From Myxocyprinus asiaticus (taxonomy: Eukaryota > Chordata > Actinopteri > Cypriniformes > Catostomidae): a stretch of 64,000 nucleotides of DNA. The DNA is taken from assembly GCF_019703515.2 (NCBI RefSeq), contig NC_059346.1:52226001-52290000 (forward strand), given 5' to 3'. Positions 1 through 29,768 of the stretch are shown here, in pieces. Position numbers and translations under genes: made by a program. The notes beneath the pieces are model-generated. The model ran no database searches. It was given only the letters and a program-made list of their open reading frames with translations, and was not told the DNA's origin. The stretch's first letter is position 1. Each line of letters opens with the position of its first letter.

Positions 1-41
1 GCATGACACATAATTGTTGGCGCATGACACATTGTTTTAGC

Positions 42-1249
42 TAGGGCTGCCCCCGACCAAAGATTTTCCTAGTCGACTGGTAGGCGTTAGTTTATGCCAT
101 TAGTCGACTAGTTGTCCCACGTTTATGATATTAATTTCACTACTTAAATATGTATATTTTGGGGGCATCAGAAAATGGTTTGAGTTCTAGGGCTGAGAAA
201 GAATGTTATAAGTAACATTGCTAACACTGTTCTACATTACAGAGAAATACTAAACCGTAATAATGAGCCTTTAAAATACACATTTTTACAAGCACACACA
301 CACGAAGCAGTAATGATTCTAAATGTGTCAGAAAAACCAGCAAGAAGACTGTCTGAACATTGTGTTAATTTATAGAGAGAAATGCACATTAGGGTTTTGC
401 AGACAGACGATGATCTCGGGGATCGATGATGGTCAGAGTGATCGCCAATAGCTGATGCCTTTGACGATGTCAAGATGATATTTGGCTCGTTTTCCCATTA
501 ATGTGTTAAATTATTATTATTATTGTTATTACTATTATCAAATTAATATTACAAATAATTTGCCTGTAGACACAGACACGCGCTTGAAGAAACACTTTAT
601 TATATTATTAAGAACAGATGACAGAAAAGCCGTCTCTGTATGACATGCTGTTTGTACGGAGGTGTGCAGTCTCGTGGAACACAGACATGTAAAAGGTTCT
701 CACTCTTTCTTTGTTTCTGTCTTCTGAATTATTTTTATTTATTTTGCAAGAACAGTATCGTCTATGAGTGCTGCAAATGACCTCAGACATCTCAGCTCAG
801 GAGGTGCTTTGAGTTCATTTTTTTCCACAGAACAGTTCATTGTGAACGCAACTCTGCAGCCCATACATCTGTGATTAAATCATGAAATAATACAAAAACA
901 CGTTCACCTTGAACCATTATTTATATTTCAGTGATTATTATCATCCTTAGAATTATTATTTGTACATTTGTAATTGTTTTTATGTCTTCATTTAAGTAAT
1001 TTTCCACCTGCATGTTTAGACGGATACTCGTCTGACGGTAAATGGAAAGGTGGTTACTTATTTTTTTGATCACTTCATTATTTTAATTGCTTTTTCATTT
1101 CGTTTGGAGTGCAGTTTGAATTTAGAAATGTATTTGATTTAAGTTTTTCGTTTTTTAAATAAATGTATTTAATTTTCAATGCAAAATCACTAAAACAAGA
1201 ATATTCACCAATCCCTCAGCCCAGGGGTTGCTGATTTAATTGGATATTG

Positions 1250-1325
<76 letters not shown>

Positions 1326-1788
1326 TGAAGGAGGGAACAAAACAAATTTATTCACACACATGATGTATTTTCCCGGACAACGAAATACCCGTCCAGTAGA
1401 GAATGCACAGATGATGTAGGTTCTTTGCCAGAGAGATGTTGCCCTTCACAACTGTTGTAAAGCCATCTTTCAAAAAGTTGAACAACACACATTTTAATTG
1501 CACAATTTTTTTCCAGTTTCATTTACATTTTTTGTTAAAATAAATACAAAATAAAATTCAAAGTTTGAAATCAAGGTGTCTTTGCTTTATTGTGTAGGCT
1601 TAACCCTAACCCTGCTTAACGAAAATTACCCCATAGTACCACCTAGCGTCAAACCAGCGGTAATACCGGTGTTCGTCGGTTTCCTGTTGAGTTTTTTTTT
1701 TTCTGCGACCAACCGACCAATCAAAACTTGGTCAACCAAGACTCTTCTCATCGACTAACATTTGGTCGACTATTAGGGGGCAGCCCTA
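42..1788. mobile_element. Non-autonomous hAT element with perfect 8-bp target duplication
   Basis: Terminal inverted repeats begin TAGGGCTGCCCC at both ends. Both ends are flanked by the same 8-bp direct repeat, gttttagc (34-41 and 1789-1796), the duplication length typical of hAT transposons. The 1747-bp body has no transposase-like reading frame and contains a (TA)n tract at 1251-1323. It lies in the ppp2r1b intron downstream of exon 10. Confidence 0.85.
1251..1323. repeat. (TA)n microsatellite
   Basis: About 36 uninterrupted TA units inside the hAT element at 42-1788. Confidence 0.95.
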
Positions 1789-1915
1789 GTTTTAGCACAT
1801 TGTCCTAATCAGTGTTGGTTAGAATATCAAGCCGTCTTGCCGTTTGAGATATTTTACTTCCTCCATAGTGCTTTAAGGTAAAAAAACTCAGTAGAATTTA
1901 AAGAGTCACGTAATT

Positions 1916-2367
1916 GGGGGCCTGGGTAGCTACGCAAGTGAAGACGCTGACTACCACACCTAGAGTCGCAAATTTTAATCCAGGGCCTGCTGAGTGCCTT
2001 CAGTCAGGCTTCCAAAGCAACCAATTGGCCTGGTTGCTAGGGAGGGTAGAGTCACATGGGGTAACCTCCTCGTGGTCACTATAATGTGGTTCTCGCTCTC
2101 GGTGGGGCACATGGTGAGTTGTGCGTGGATGCCGCGGAGAACAGCATGAGTCTCTACATGTGCTACATCTCCGCGGTAACGCGCTCAACAACAAGTCACG
2201 TGATAAGATGCGCGGATTTACTTTCTCAGACGTGGAGGCAACTGAGATTCATCCTCCGCCACCCAGATTGAGGCGAGTCACTATGCCACCACGAAGACCT
2301 AGAGTGCAATGGGAATTGGGCATACCAAATTGGGGAGAAAAGGGGAGAAAAAAAAAAAAAAAACAAG
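1916..2367 (+). mobile_element. tRNA-derived SINE, copy 1, with 13-bp target duplication
   Basis: Starts with the family head GCCTGGGTAGCT (here degraded in the A-box area) and ends GGGCATACCAAATTGGGG plus an A-rich tail. Flanked by gagtcacgtaatt at 1903-1915 and 2368-2380, a perfect 13-bp duplication that shows an intact retrotransposition event. Located in the ppp2r1b intron after exon 10. Confidence 0.88.
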
Positions 2368-2946
2368 GAGTCACGTAATTTTTGTGGTTTGTGTCACAAT
2401 ATCGAGATTGAGTAGTGCGGGTGATTTGCTCTGCACTCTCCTGTCTCTGGAGCACAAACGGGAAGCCTGTTGGACTGGCGTACACCAGAGATAGCACGTG
2501 CAAAAATCATGTGAAACAAAGCTACGCATGTCCGATTAAAAGCATATTTTGAACGCAAGATGAATTTGATTGAATATGCTTCGGCAGATGAATGTAACTG
2601 AAATTGAACCTCCTCTTAATCTTCTCGTTCACAGGGATTTGAGGAACCAGCAGCCATTCCACCTACCTCCTCCATTTCTCCGACAGAATGTGTATCGCGT
2701 ATGTTTAACGTGAATAGAATGCTGTGCAAATTTCTTGCCACGCGGTGGCGATTTTGCGCAACCGTGATAGAGATGGTAATCCAAAATGTATACCAGATGT
2801 CAAATTTCTACCGGTTTGTCATGTCTACCGGCATATCACACACCACTGTATAGATCTGTAAGAACTCGCAGTGGGAAAGTGCACACAAGGTCACCTACAA
2901 TGTGTAGGTCTTGTTATGTGCACTAGGCTTAAGCCAAGTAAAGTCA

Positions 2947-3066
<120 letters not shown>

Positions 3067-3121
3067 TTAGTGAACACAACTCACGACGACTTGGAAAGTA
3101 ATAAGCTAATAGGATCAGTTA

Positions 3122-20407
<17,286 letters not shown>

Positions 20408-20996
20408 CTTGGATGCTGAAGATTGTTCGTTCGGTTGGTTCCTGCTACGGGCTTTCTCACGCCGCAGACTGTAGCGCGATGACGTAGTGGATGTTTTGGG
20501 TGTAAACGTACACTGAGTAATATATTACTTCGTATTAACGTATTTCAATGACACATTACTTGACATGTTTTCCCTCTTCACCAACATAAAAATCTGTATA
20601 AATTAAGCATACTACTCACCTTAAAGTGCTTCTCATTTTAACATCCTCTCAGCTATACATAAAAACCCCTGCCATGGGGTGTATTGTTTGTATTTGAATA
20701 TTAACATGTAGCAGCCAGACATGTTTGGAAGTACGTAAAAGTGAGATTAAAGTGAACGTGAGCTCAGCGCACGTAAGCACACGGAACTGGGAGCACATCT
20801 GTTACTCTGAGCACGAGATGGAGTTGTGGAGCACAGAACCGCTCAGAAAACACTGTATTAATGCTTTTACACAATACAGGACAGAGCCGCGTGCATGCTA
20901 TTTATTAATTTAATTAAATCCTAGCCCTTTGCGGTTTAATAATCACACAGCGTCATATGGCGATTTCCATTTTATTTTATTAATTGTGCAGACCTA

Positions 20997-21002
<6 letters not shown>

Positions 21003-21087
<85 letters not shown>

Positions 21088-21097
21088 CCTGTGTATA

Positions 21098-21139
<42 letters not shown>
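21003..21139. repeat. (TA)n followed by (TC)n microsatellites
   Basis: About 41 TA units (21003-21085), then about 20 TC units (21100-21139). Likely length-variable. Confidence 0.95.
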
Positions 21140-21147
<8 letters not shown>

Positions 21148-21535
21148 TAATGACCGTTAAGTACGATACAGTAATGACGCAAAACTTGTAAATGTTCATA
21201 CGCATGCGCATTATAACGTCCACTATGCAACTAAAATCCACCTAAAAAGGATTAAATCCACTACGTCATTGCGCTACACTGTGACATGATATGTTGGGGT
21301 ATGATTTTCATTATGTTTGAAATCAGCCACGTTTATTCACATTGGTAATGTTTAATCAGCAACATGTATTATTTTACAATGGTTCATCCGTTATTTTATA
21401 TACACATTCTGCTCAGCTGAAGTGACCTGTTCAGTTACGGGTGTATTCCATGCATTCAGATCTCTTTGTGTGAAGAACGGACCCAAATAACGTTTCAAAG
21501 CGATTGCATTGTTTTAGAAGACATATAGGCATTTA

Positions 21536-21767
21536 AATCACTGGAGCCTTATGGATTATTTTTATGATGCTTTTATGTGATTTTTGGAGCTTCAAAGTTC
21601 TGGTCACCATTCACTTGCATTGTATGGACCTACATAGCTGAAATATTCTTCTAAAAATCTTCATTTGTGTTCTGCAGAAGAAAGAAAGTCATACACATCT
21701 GGGATGGTATGAGGGTGAATAAATGAGAGAATTTAGATTTTTTTGGGAGGTGAACTTTCCCTTTAAC
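21536..21767. repeat. 3' half of the 'ttcacccaaaa' long-inverted-repeat MITE
   Basis: Contains the family segment from 'cttttatg...ttcaaagttctggtcacc' to the terminal ggtgaactttccctttaa. The left half is missing. Relatives are at 32391-33139, 40526-41162, 46975-47355 and 57381-58260. Confidence 0.65.
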
Positions 21768-21797
21768 AAAAAGTACCACGTTTTTGTGTGAGTATAT

Positions 21798-21988
21798 ATA
21801 TATATATCGGTATCGCCGTATATTTTACCGATATGTGCAGATACTGTATGAAAACTTTTTTTCAAAACATCTAATGCAGAAAACAATACTTTAGAATTGG
21901 TGTCATAGCATAGTTTTTCCAGCAGAGCACACTCCGACTCCATTGTTTACAGAGCTGACTCTGAACTGACGGTGGCTCTGCAGACAGT
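21798..21988 (-). mobile_element. Fragment of the CGATATATCGG-type hAT element
   Basis: Inverted relative to, and clearly homologous with, about 9345-9525 of the 8206-9567 element (shared 'acaccaattctaaagtattg'). It abuts the truncated Tc1 copy at 21989. Confidence 0.7.
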
Positions 21989-23108
21989 ATTAAGAAGTGG
22001 AAAATTCGGGGATCTCTTGATACCAAGCCAAGGTCAGGCAGACCAAGAAAGATTTCAGCCGCAACTGCCAGAAGAATTGTTCAGGATACAAAGAAAAACC
22101 CACAGGTAACCTCAGGAGAAATACAGGCTGCTCTGAAAAAAGACGGTGTGGTTGTTTCAAGGAGCACAAAATGACGATACTTGAACAAAAATGAGCTGCA
22201 TGGTCGAGTTGCCAGAAAGAAGCCTTTACTGCGCCAATGCCACAAAAAAGCCCGGTTACAATATGCCCGACAACACCTTGACACGCCTCATAGCTTCTGG
22301 CACACTGTAATTTGGAGTGACGAGACCAAAATAGAGCTTTATGGTCACAACCATAAGCACTATGTTTGGAGAGGGGTCAACAAGACCTATAGTGAAAAGA
22401 TTACCATCCCCACTGTGAAGCATGGTGGTGGCTCACTGATGTTTTGGGGGTGTGTGAGCTCTAAAGGCACGGGGAATCTTGTGAAAATTGATGGCAAGAT
22501 GAATTGCAGCATGTTATCAGAAAATACTGGCAGACAATTTGCATTCTTCTGCACGAAAGCTGCGCATGAGACGCTCTTGGACTTTCCAGCATGACAATGA
22601 CCCTAAGCACAAGGCCAAGTTGACCCTCCAGTGGTTACAGCAGAAAAAGGTGAAGGTTCTGGAGTGGCCATCACAATCTCCTGACCTTAATATCATCGAG
22701 CCACTCTGGGGAGATCTCAAACGTGCGGTTCATGCAAGACGACCAAAGACTCTGCATGACCTGGAGGCATTTTGCCAAGACGAATGGGCAGCTATACCAC
22801 CTGCAAGAATTTGGGGCCTCATAGACAACTATTACAAAAGACTGGACGCTGTCATTGATGTTAAAGGGGGCAATACACAGTTTTAAGAACTAAGGGAATG
22901 CAGACTTTTGAACAGGGGTCATTTCATTTTTTTCTTTGTTGCCATGTTTTGTTTTATGATTGTGCCATTCTGTTATAACCTACAGTTGAATATGAATCCC
23001 ATAAGAAATAAAATAAATGTGTTTTGCCTGCTCACTCATGTTTTCTTTAAAAATGGTACATATATTACCAATTCTCCAAGGGTATGCAAACTTTTGAGCA
23101 CAACTGTA
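21989..23108 (+). mobile_element. Tc1-like transposon, copy A, 5'-truncated and inactive
   Basis: Encodes a DD34E transposase of the Tc1 type: [11 protein letters not shown] (first Asp), [12 protein letters not shown] (second Asp), [17 protein letters not shown] (Glu), stop after GGNTQF near 22885. The N-terminal half of the gene and the left inverted repeat are missing. An in-frame TGA lies at 22072-22074, shared with copy B. A one-base insertion near 22505 (MNCSML instead of MNAACYQ) breaks the frame again. The right end is the terminal repeat ending GAGCACAACTGTA. Confidence 0.88.
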
Positions 23109-25420
23109 TAGTATGCAAATGTTCTTCATGCACAGAACATCTGAATGAGCAATACAATGTTTTCAACTTGACCATCAGTTGTCATGAATGAAGCAGAAGC
23201 TATATCCACTGTGATTTTTAACATCTCTTGTTTTGTGACTCATCATGTGATAGACCTGCTAAGGCATTTTTACATGTTAAACATGCAACATAGTGACATC
23301 ATGTGTCAACATACACTGGAAAATAAATATAGCAGAAAAGATTAAGTACTTTCTACATTGAATAAGTTAAAGCGTGAACTAGAAAAAAATAATTAAATTC
23401 TACATTTTTACTCAATTTGTGTAAAAATGAATGCTCTAGCTTATAAGTAAATATACTTGATGATTGTTTGTTGTCTTTACAATGCGTCATCATGTGTCAA
23501 TCTTAAAGTAGAAAACATTGTTATATTTATTTGCTAATTTGAGTAAATTTCACAGGTAAATAAAATAAGTACATTTTACTTAACTTTTCAAAGTTTGTGT
23601 TCTCAGCATACATCTGGCTTGAATAATTAATGAGCTTGCAAGTTTTCACTGTTTGCAAGTTTATTGAAATAGTTTGTTGTTGTTGTTGTTGATGATGATT
23701 TTGTTGTTACATTAAGGAACTTCTTGTTTTGTGAAGTTTGAAGTTCATTTTCTGCTTAAAATTACCTGTTCATAATCAATAAAATGACCTTTTGATTGTT
23801 ACCATCATTGTGTTGAGGTCTGCATGCCCAGCTCAATATTGTGTTCATATTGCATGTATTGCAAAGTAGTTTATATAGCATACATGCATAAAGCTTTCCC
23901 ATGGCAGGCTTCGGTATGTTATGTGGTGATTAAACGTGTTTAAAAGGAAAATTCAAAATGTACCAATAAAATGTTTAATTTTGCTAAATTTAAATACCGC
24001 TTACATCAGATTTGTGAGTAAAGCTTACTGTATTAACTGAAATCTTTAAGTTCAATTCACACACTCACTTTAATCAATGTAATGTCATGAATTTAAGTAG
24101 ATATTACTGAATTTTATACCATTACATTTACTTAGAAAAACTGTGTTCAAAAACTTGCAAAATACAAATTAAGTAAATCTTATTCAGTAATCTTGTCTTT
24201 TTTTATTGTAGGCAGTATGCATGCACTGTGCAGTATGCAACTGTACGCTAGTATTCTATTCCAAGCATAGCCAATATTACAGCACTCTTCCTTTATTAAC
24301 CTGTTAGTTACACCAAAACGAAAAATCACATCTATTCTGAAATGTGCATATGTTTGAAAGTCATTGCATATTTCAAATGAACACTTGATCTCCATATAAA
24401 CACTTGTTTCTGTGCATAAACAGCAACACAGGAGCAAATGAGAATCAAACCCAGTTTGGGAAAAAGAAAATAGAATCATGAGAAAATCATTATTGAATAT
24501 GCACAGGAAAAAAAAGTCTTGTGTGATTAAATGGGCCTGTGTCTGGACCATCTGTTCTTCATTCAATTGCTAATTTGTGTTCAATTAAAACACACTGACA
24601 TCCATTATTCATCCTGGGCCTGCTTTTGTTAGTTCACATTTTGAAAAAAGTATGTGATCTTCACATGTTGCAGTGATTGCATTGATCCAGCTTGCCCTAT
24701 TTAGGTGACCTGATATCAAGCTTGCAGTTTCTTTTGTTATGCATGTTTGGAAAAAGGTAGGAGATGCTGATCATCTATCTGGAACACTGAATACAGCACG
24801 ATCTCCATAAAGCATTTTCATGCAACATTCTGTTGCAAGTAGCTACTTTAATAAATAGCATGTCTATTACAAAGGCAAAGACATGCAGGGTCTCATATAA
24901 TAAACATCAAAACAGGCATAAAAGGCAGAGTAATTCTTAGTCCGTCTCCCGACAGACAGCGCCAGGTGGTTGATCCTGCCAGCACGGAGGAGCAAATGGC
25001 CAGCACAATACACTTACCTGCTTTCATCATCTCTGACCTAAAGGTGGAATTTACAGACACAGACACGTCAAAAGTGGAGCAGATGTACTTGTGAATGCCA
25101 ATGTGATCAATGTGATGTCACTTGCAACTAGGACCATTTTTATATGAGATGTCATGCTAACTATAATCCACAAATATGAGATAGATGTACTTCATTATGT
25201 GCCTTAAAATTAAGGCTTGTACATTTTTGCTCTGATGATGATACAGCTCAATTCTTTGAATAATTTTATAGTTATTTACTAAATGTGATGCTGCATCGTG
25301 AAATCTGAACTTTGTTCAAAATTTGGTTCGGTTTGATTCATCTATTTTGGCATGATTCGTTACTATTTTAAAACTTAAAGTAGGTCATTTTGGAAAAGAA
25401 ATTAACACGTAATACATTCA

Positions 25421-25640
25421 GGGTTCCCACACCTTTGACCAATGAATTCCCATGAATTTTATATTTGTTTGTGATTACTGGATAAGGATTTTAAAAAAAT
25501 CATTTGATAGAAATTGCATCAAAACTTGAAGAAAAAAAAAAAGTAACATTTTCATGACTTTTTCAGGGCTGGAAGTCACAAACATAAAATTCACTGACAT
25601 TTACAGGTTTTCCATGAATGTGGGAACCCAATGCATGGGT
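25421..25640. repeat. Short element with 'gggttcccacacc' inverted ends
   Basis: Left end gggttcccacac near 25421 and its inverse gtgggaaccc near 25619-25629, about 200 bp. A diverged relative occurs near 27815. The adjoining Tc1 copy C starts 5-15 bp beyond its right end. Confidence 0.5.
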
Positions 25641-25644
25641 ATTC

Positions 25645-27080
25645 TAAACTCAGCAAAAAAAGAAACGTCCTCTCACTTTCAACTGCTTTTATTTTCAGCA
25701 AATATTTGTATGAACATAAAGATTCAACAACTAAGACATAAACTGAACAAGTTTCACCGTCATGTGACTAACAGAAATGGAATAATGTGTCCCTGAACAA
25801 AGGGGGTGGGGGTCAAAATCAAAAGTAACATTCAGTATCTGGTGTGGCCACCAGTTGCATTAAGTACTGCAGTGCATCTCCTCCTCATGGACTGCACCAG
25901 ATTTGCCAGTTCTTGCTGATATTACCCCACTCTTCCACCAAGACACTTGCAAGTTCCCGGACATTTCTGGGGGGAATGGCCCTAGCCCTCACCCTCCGAT
26001 CCAACAGGTCCCAGACGTGCTCAATGGGATTGAACACTGACATTCCTGTCTTGCAGGAAATCAAACACAGAATGAGCAGTATGGCTGGTGGCATTGTCAT
26101 GCTGGAGGGTCATGTCAAGATGAGCCTGCAGGAAGGGTACCACATGAGGGAGGAGGATGTCTTCCCTGTAATGCACAGCGTTGAGACTGCTTGCAAAGAC
26201 AACAAGCTCAGTCCGATGATGCTGTGACACACCACCCCAGACCATGACGGACCCTCCACCTCCAAATCGATCCCGCTACAGAGTACAGGCCTCGGTGTAA
26301 TGCTCATTCCTTCCGACCATCACCCCTGGTGGACAAAACCGTGACTCGTCAGTGAAGAGCACTTTTTGCCAGGCCTGTCTAGTCCAGCGAAGGTGGGTTT
26401 GTGCCCATAGGTGACGTTGTTGCCGGTGATGTTTGGTAAGGACCTGCCTTACAACAGGCCTACAAGCCCTCAGTCCAGCCTGTCTCAGCCTATTGCGGAC
26501 AGTCTGGGCACTGATGGAGGGATTGTGCGTTCCTGGTGTAACTCGGGCAGTTGTTGTTGCCATCCTGTACCTGTCCCGCAGGTGTGATATTCGGATGTAC
26601 CGATCCTGTGCAGGTGTTGTTACACGTGGTCTGCCACTGCAAGGACGATCAGCTGTCCTTCTTGTCTCCCTGTAATGCTGTCTTAGGCGTCTCACAGTAC
26701 GGACATTGCAATTTATTGCCCTGGCCACATCTGCAGTCCTCATGCCCCCATGCAGCATGCCTAAGGCACGTTCACGCAGATGAGCAGGGACCCTAGGCAT
26801 CTTTCTTTTGGTGTTTTTCAAAGTCAGTAGAAAGGTCTCTTTAGTGTCCTAAGTTTTTATAACTGTGACCTTAATTGCCTACCGTCTGTAAGCTGTTAGT
26901 CTCTTAACGACCGTTCCACAGGTGCATGTTCATTAATTGTTTATGGTTCATTGAACAAGCATGGAAAACATTGTTTAAACCCTTTACAATAAAGATCTGT
27001 AAAGTTATTTGGATTTTTACAAAATTATCTTTAAAATACAGTGTCCTGAAAAAGGGACGTTTCTTTTTTTGCTGAGTTTA
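25645..27080 (-). mobile_element. Tc1-like transposon, copy C, both ends present, transposase broken
   Basis: Inverted repeats TAAACTCAGCAAAAAAAGAA at both ends with TA duplications (25645-25646, 27079-27080). The transposase lies on the minus strand, from ATG at 26800 (MPRVPAHLRERALGML) to a TGA near 25832. The N-terminal helix-turn-helix and LFTDESRF (first Asp) are readable to about 26290. Frameshifts follow; TLQHDNATSHTAHS (second Asp) and FNPIEHVWDLLDRR (Glu) are in other frames. Unrelated in sequence to copies A/B and D. Confidence 0.88.
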
Positions 27081-28879
27081 GTAGCTAATTGTAATCATTG
27101 CATTGACTTTTCATTGTCAATGCATCATAATGTATTTTAGACCCCTAGTAAATATGTTGGACTTTGATCCAGACAGTACATCAGTATGATGGCATGAAAA
27201 TCAAATGGAAAAACTGCAGCGATCTAAAAGTAATGTTTCAATGCACTCAGTTTAATTTAGATTTTTTTGCACACGAAAAATGGTAAACTTGCATAAATTT
27301 TCAGGTCTGGTTCTTTGCTCCACTTAACCGAAAGTGACATTTAAACTATGTAGTAGAGAACAGTGCCTGGAAAACTATGTCTCATCTATGTTTCAAAGGG
27401 GTTTCTGCGTCATTGGGTAGAGCATCTATGCCAGGATTTAAAAAGGATCAGAGTTCCCTATAGTGTTGTAGGGCTTAATGTGCCGTTACTGTAGACAGCT
27501 TAATAATCCCACAAGCCACACATTCATTGCCTTGAGCATGTTTTCATACACCCACAATCTATCCGGCAAGGCATACCTATTTTCTCTTCAGCAGAACCAA
27601 CAATGACACACAGGGGAAATGATGCATGTTTCTGAATGATGTAGATCAATGATGATTTCGAATCTCTATGGAACCCAGAGCTGCAGCACTTAACTGGGAA
27701 ACATCATAAACTGTTTAAAATATGTTACAGGGCTACTGATATGTCAATGCTGATCTTAGCTTATTTTTATCCAGTTACACAATAATAGCAAATCTGACCT
27801 CAAGCTAATTTCAGGGTTTACACTTTTTTTCTGACCAGTGAATTTCCATGAACTGTCAAGTCATTCATGATTACTGGGTTTGAAAAAATATAGAGAGAGA
27901 TTTTATAGAGTTTGCTGGGGCGGATTTCTATTTGTATATCAGGGAATCAATTGATTATACTTGTTAGTGTACAAATATCTCCAATACTATAAAATCCCCA
28001 ATGAACAAGGTGATCTTGTCTCATAGACTGGATAGCATGCTTTACAAAACTTTTGTATGTCATGTAGTACATGATTAAACATGTAAGTCAAATTTTTACT
28101 ATGTTTAAGTTCCATATATATCATATTTCTAAGTAAAAGTTACTGAATTCACTAAAAAGTTTAAGTTAAATTTACTTACTAATCAATAGTGTCATAAAGT
28201 AGATTTTACCATTAAGATTTACTTAGAAAAACTGTGTGCAAAAGAACAACTTGCGAAATACAAGTACAGCTTACTAGAAGTTTTACCCTTCATAAGCACT
28301 CACAAAGAGACTTGAAAAACTCTTTAAAAATAATTCATAAACTTTCTGTGATTTTTCCAAGCCTTTAAATAACTATTTATTCAACTCATCCAATTCAATT
28401 TTTTGTAGTTAATTTTAGTTTTGTAAAGAAATTAATACATAGACACAAATTAGATTTATCTGAAAAACAAATGTGAAGTATATACAGTATGTAAGCACTT
28501 TTACCACTGCAGACTTCTAGAAAGGAAAGTCTCGTTAAACACTTTTTCTAAAATTCACTAATTGTTTCATTTATCTACAATGTCCAGCAGTCAAATTCTG
28601 TATTGTGATTAATAGAATTCAGTGGTGGAAATGATGCTGAAAAATTAAATTTTCAATGTTTAAAAAAATAAAATAAAAATGACAGATACCTTTGTCTTCC
28701 TAAGGCTTATTTTATAGCTAACACTTTATGTTTCCTAAATACACATATTTTGCACAATTTGGCAAATTTACAGCTTGTTTGGAAATGATGCACAATAAAA
28801 ATATTCTGCTATTCACAAGTTAAATTTACCTTGATACAGACAAGATATAACTTGTCTTATACAGTATTTCATCTCAAGC

Positions 28880-29768
28880 ATGCTCTTCACAGACACTTTT
28901 GTTGACTTGGTTAACAAGTACACTAACCTTTGAAAAAACGTTGTTGAAGAAATCAAACATGAATCCAGAAATGTGTGTCCAAAATTTATTCCAGAAATTA
29001 ACCCTCAGAGATGGCATACCCATGCTCATTCAGACAGCCTTCTTTTATTTAACTCGATCATAGTTAGCACTGTTATGATTAAGATGACAAACATGATTTG
29101 GAATGTAAACACTCAACTGTCCTGGTCGGCAACCTGACCATTTTCGAGTCAATCCCCACTTATACGGACAACGCAACTGGAGACAACAGAGAGTTTTTTG
29201 GTGCAACCTTCGTCCTGAGATGCTGCTGCTGGCCAGGACCAGTTGCTCAAACAGGACAAATTAAGTTCATGTCTTCTGTTGAACTCTGAATGGATGGCGA
29301 CAAAATGGATTGGGATCTGCATTTATGGAGTACAGTTCATTGTCCCAGACCAGGTGAAATTAAAAGGATGCGGTCATTAAAAATGAGTAACTGTAGCCCT
29401 TAAAGGGTCGTCTTAACAGAAATCTTCTGAAATGAAAGATGCAGAAAAGCCCAAGCAGGCATCAGTGTTTAATTATGCAGCGTAAGGGCATGGCAATGGA
29501 ATGGAGCTGAGATGATCGGCCACTATTGGTAAAATGGGTAAGGCATCCAGGCTCTCTGCTGGAACTGTCCAGAATGGGCGTCAATACGGATGCCTAAATA
29601 CAGGCAGACACCACATGGTTTGATAGGTCAACACACACACAGAGAGAGAAAGAGAGAGAGAGAGAGAAAGAGAAAGAGTTTAGGGGAAGATCTTGGGGCA
29701 AATGATGATTCACTACAGGAGAGGACTGATGGAGAGATACAATGATGGAAAGTAACAGGAACAGCGAA
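28880..29768. other. Segment next to alg9 3' end, no gene recognised
   Basis: Expected to contain the alg9 3' untranslated region on the minus strand. A 63-codon plus-strand frame at 29098-29289 shows no family I recognise and has no splice or initiation support. 29635-29680 is GA-rich. Confidence 0.4.

Larger units (their letters stand above)
20408..29768. other. Spacer between ppp2r1b 5' end and alg9 3' end
   Basis: No conserved coding exon was recognised here. It holds the ppp2r1b promoter side (immediately above 20407, free of known repeats for about 500 bp), two microsatellites, a MITE half, an hAT fragment and two Tc1 elements, listed separately. 23111-25400 and 27081-28880 are AT-rich and share diverged phrases such as 'ttacttagaaaaactgtg' (near 24125 and 28225), so they probably contain old repeat copies. 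The alg9 3' UTR must begin at 29768 and run leftward; its end was not identified. Confidence 0.6.

Noticed and set aside
21003..21139. CRISPR-like or satellite array
   Set aside because: Simple TA and TC dinucleotide repeats with no spacers.
24180..24566. 128-codon minus-strand frame in the ppp2r1b-alg9 spacer
   Set aside because: AT-rich composition, no recognisable domain and no splice or start context; looks like chance.
26433..26796. Plus-strand open frames over Tc1 copy C
   Set aside because: They are antisense shadows of the minus-strand transposase remnant.
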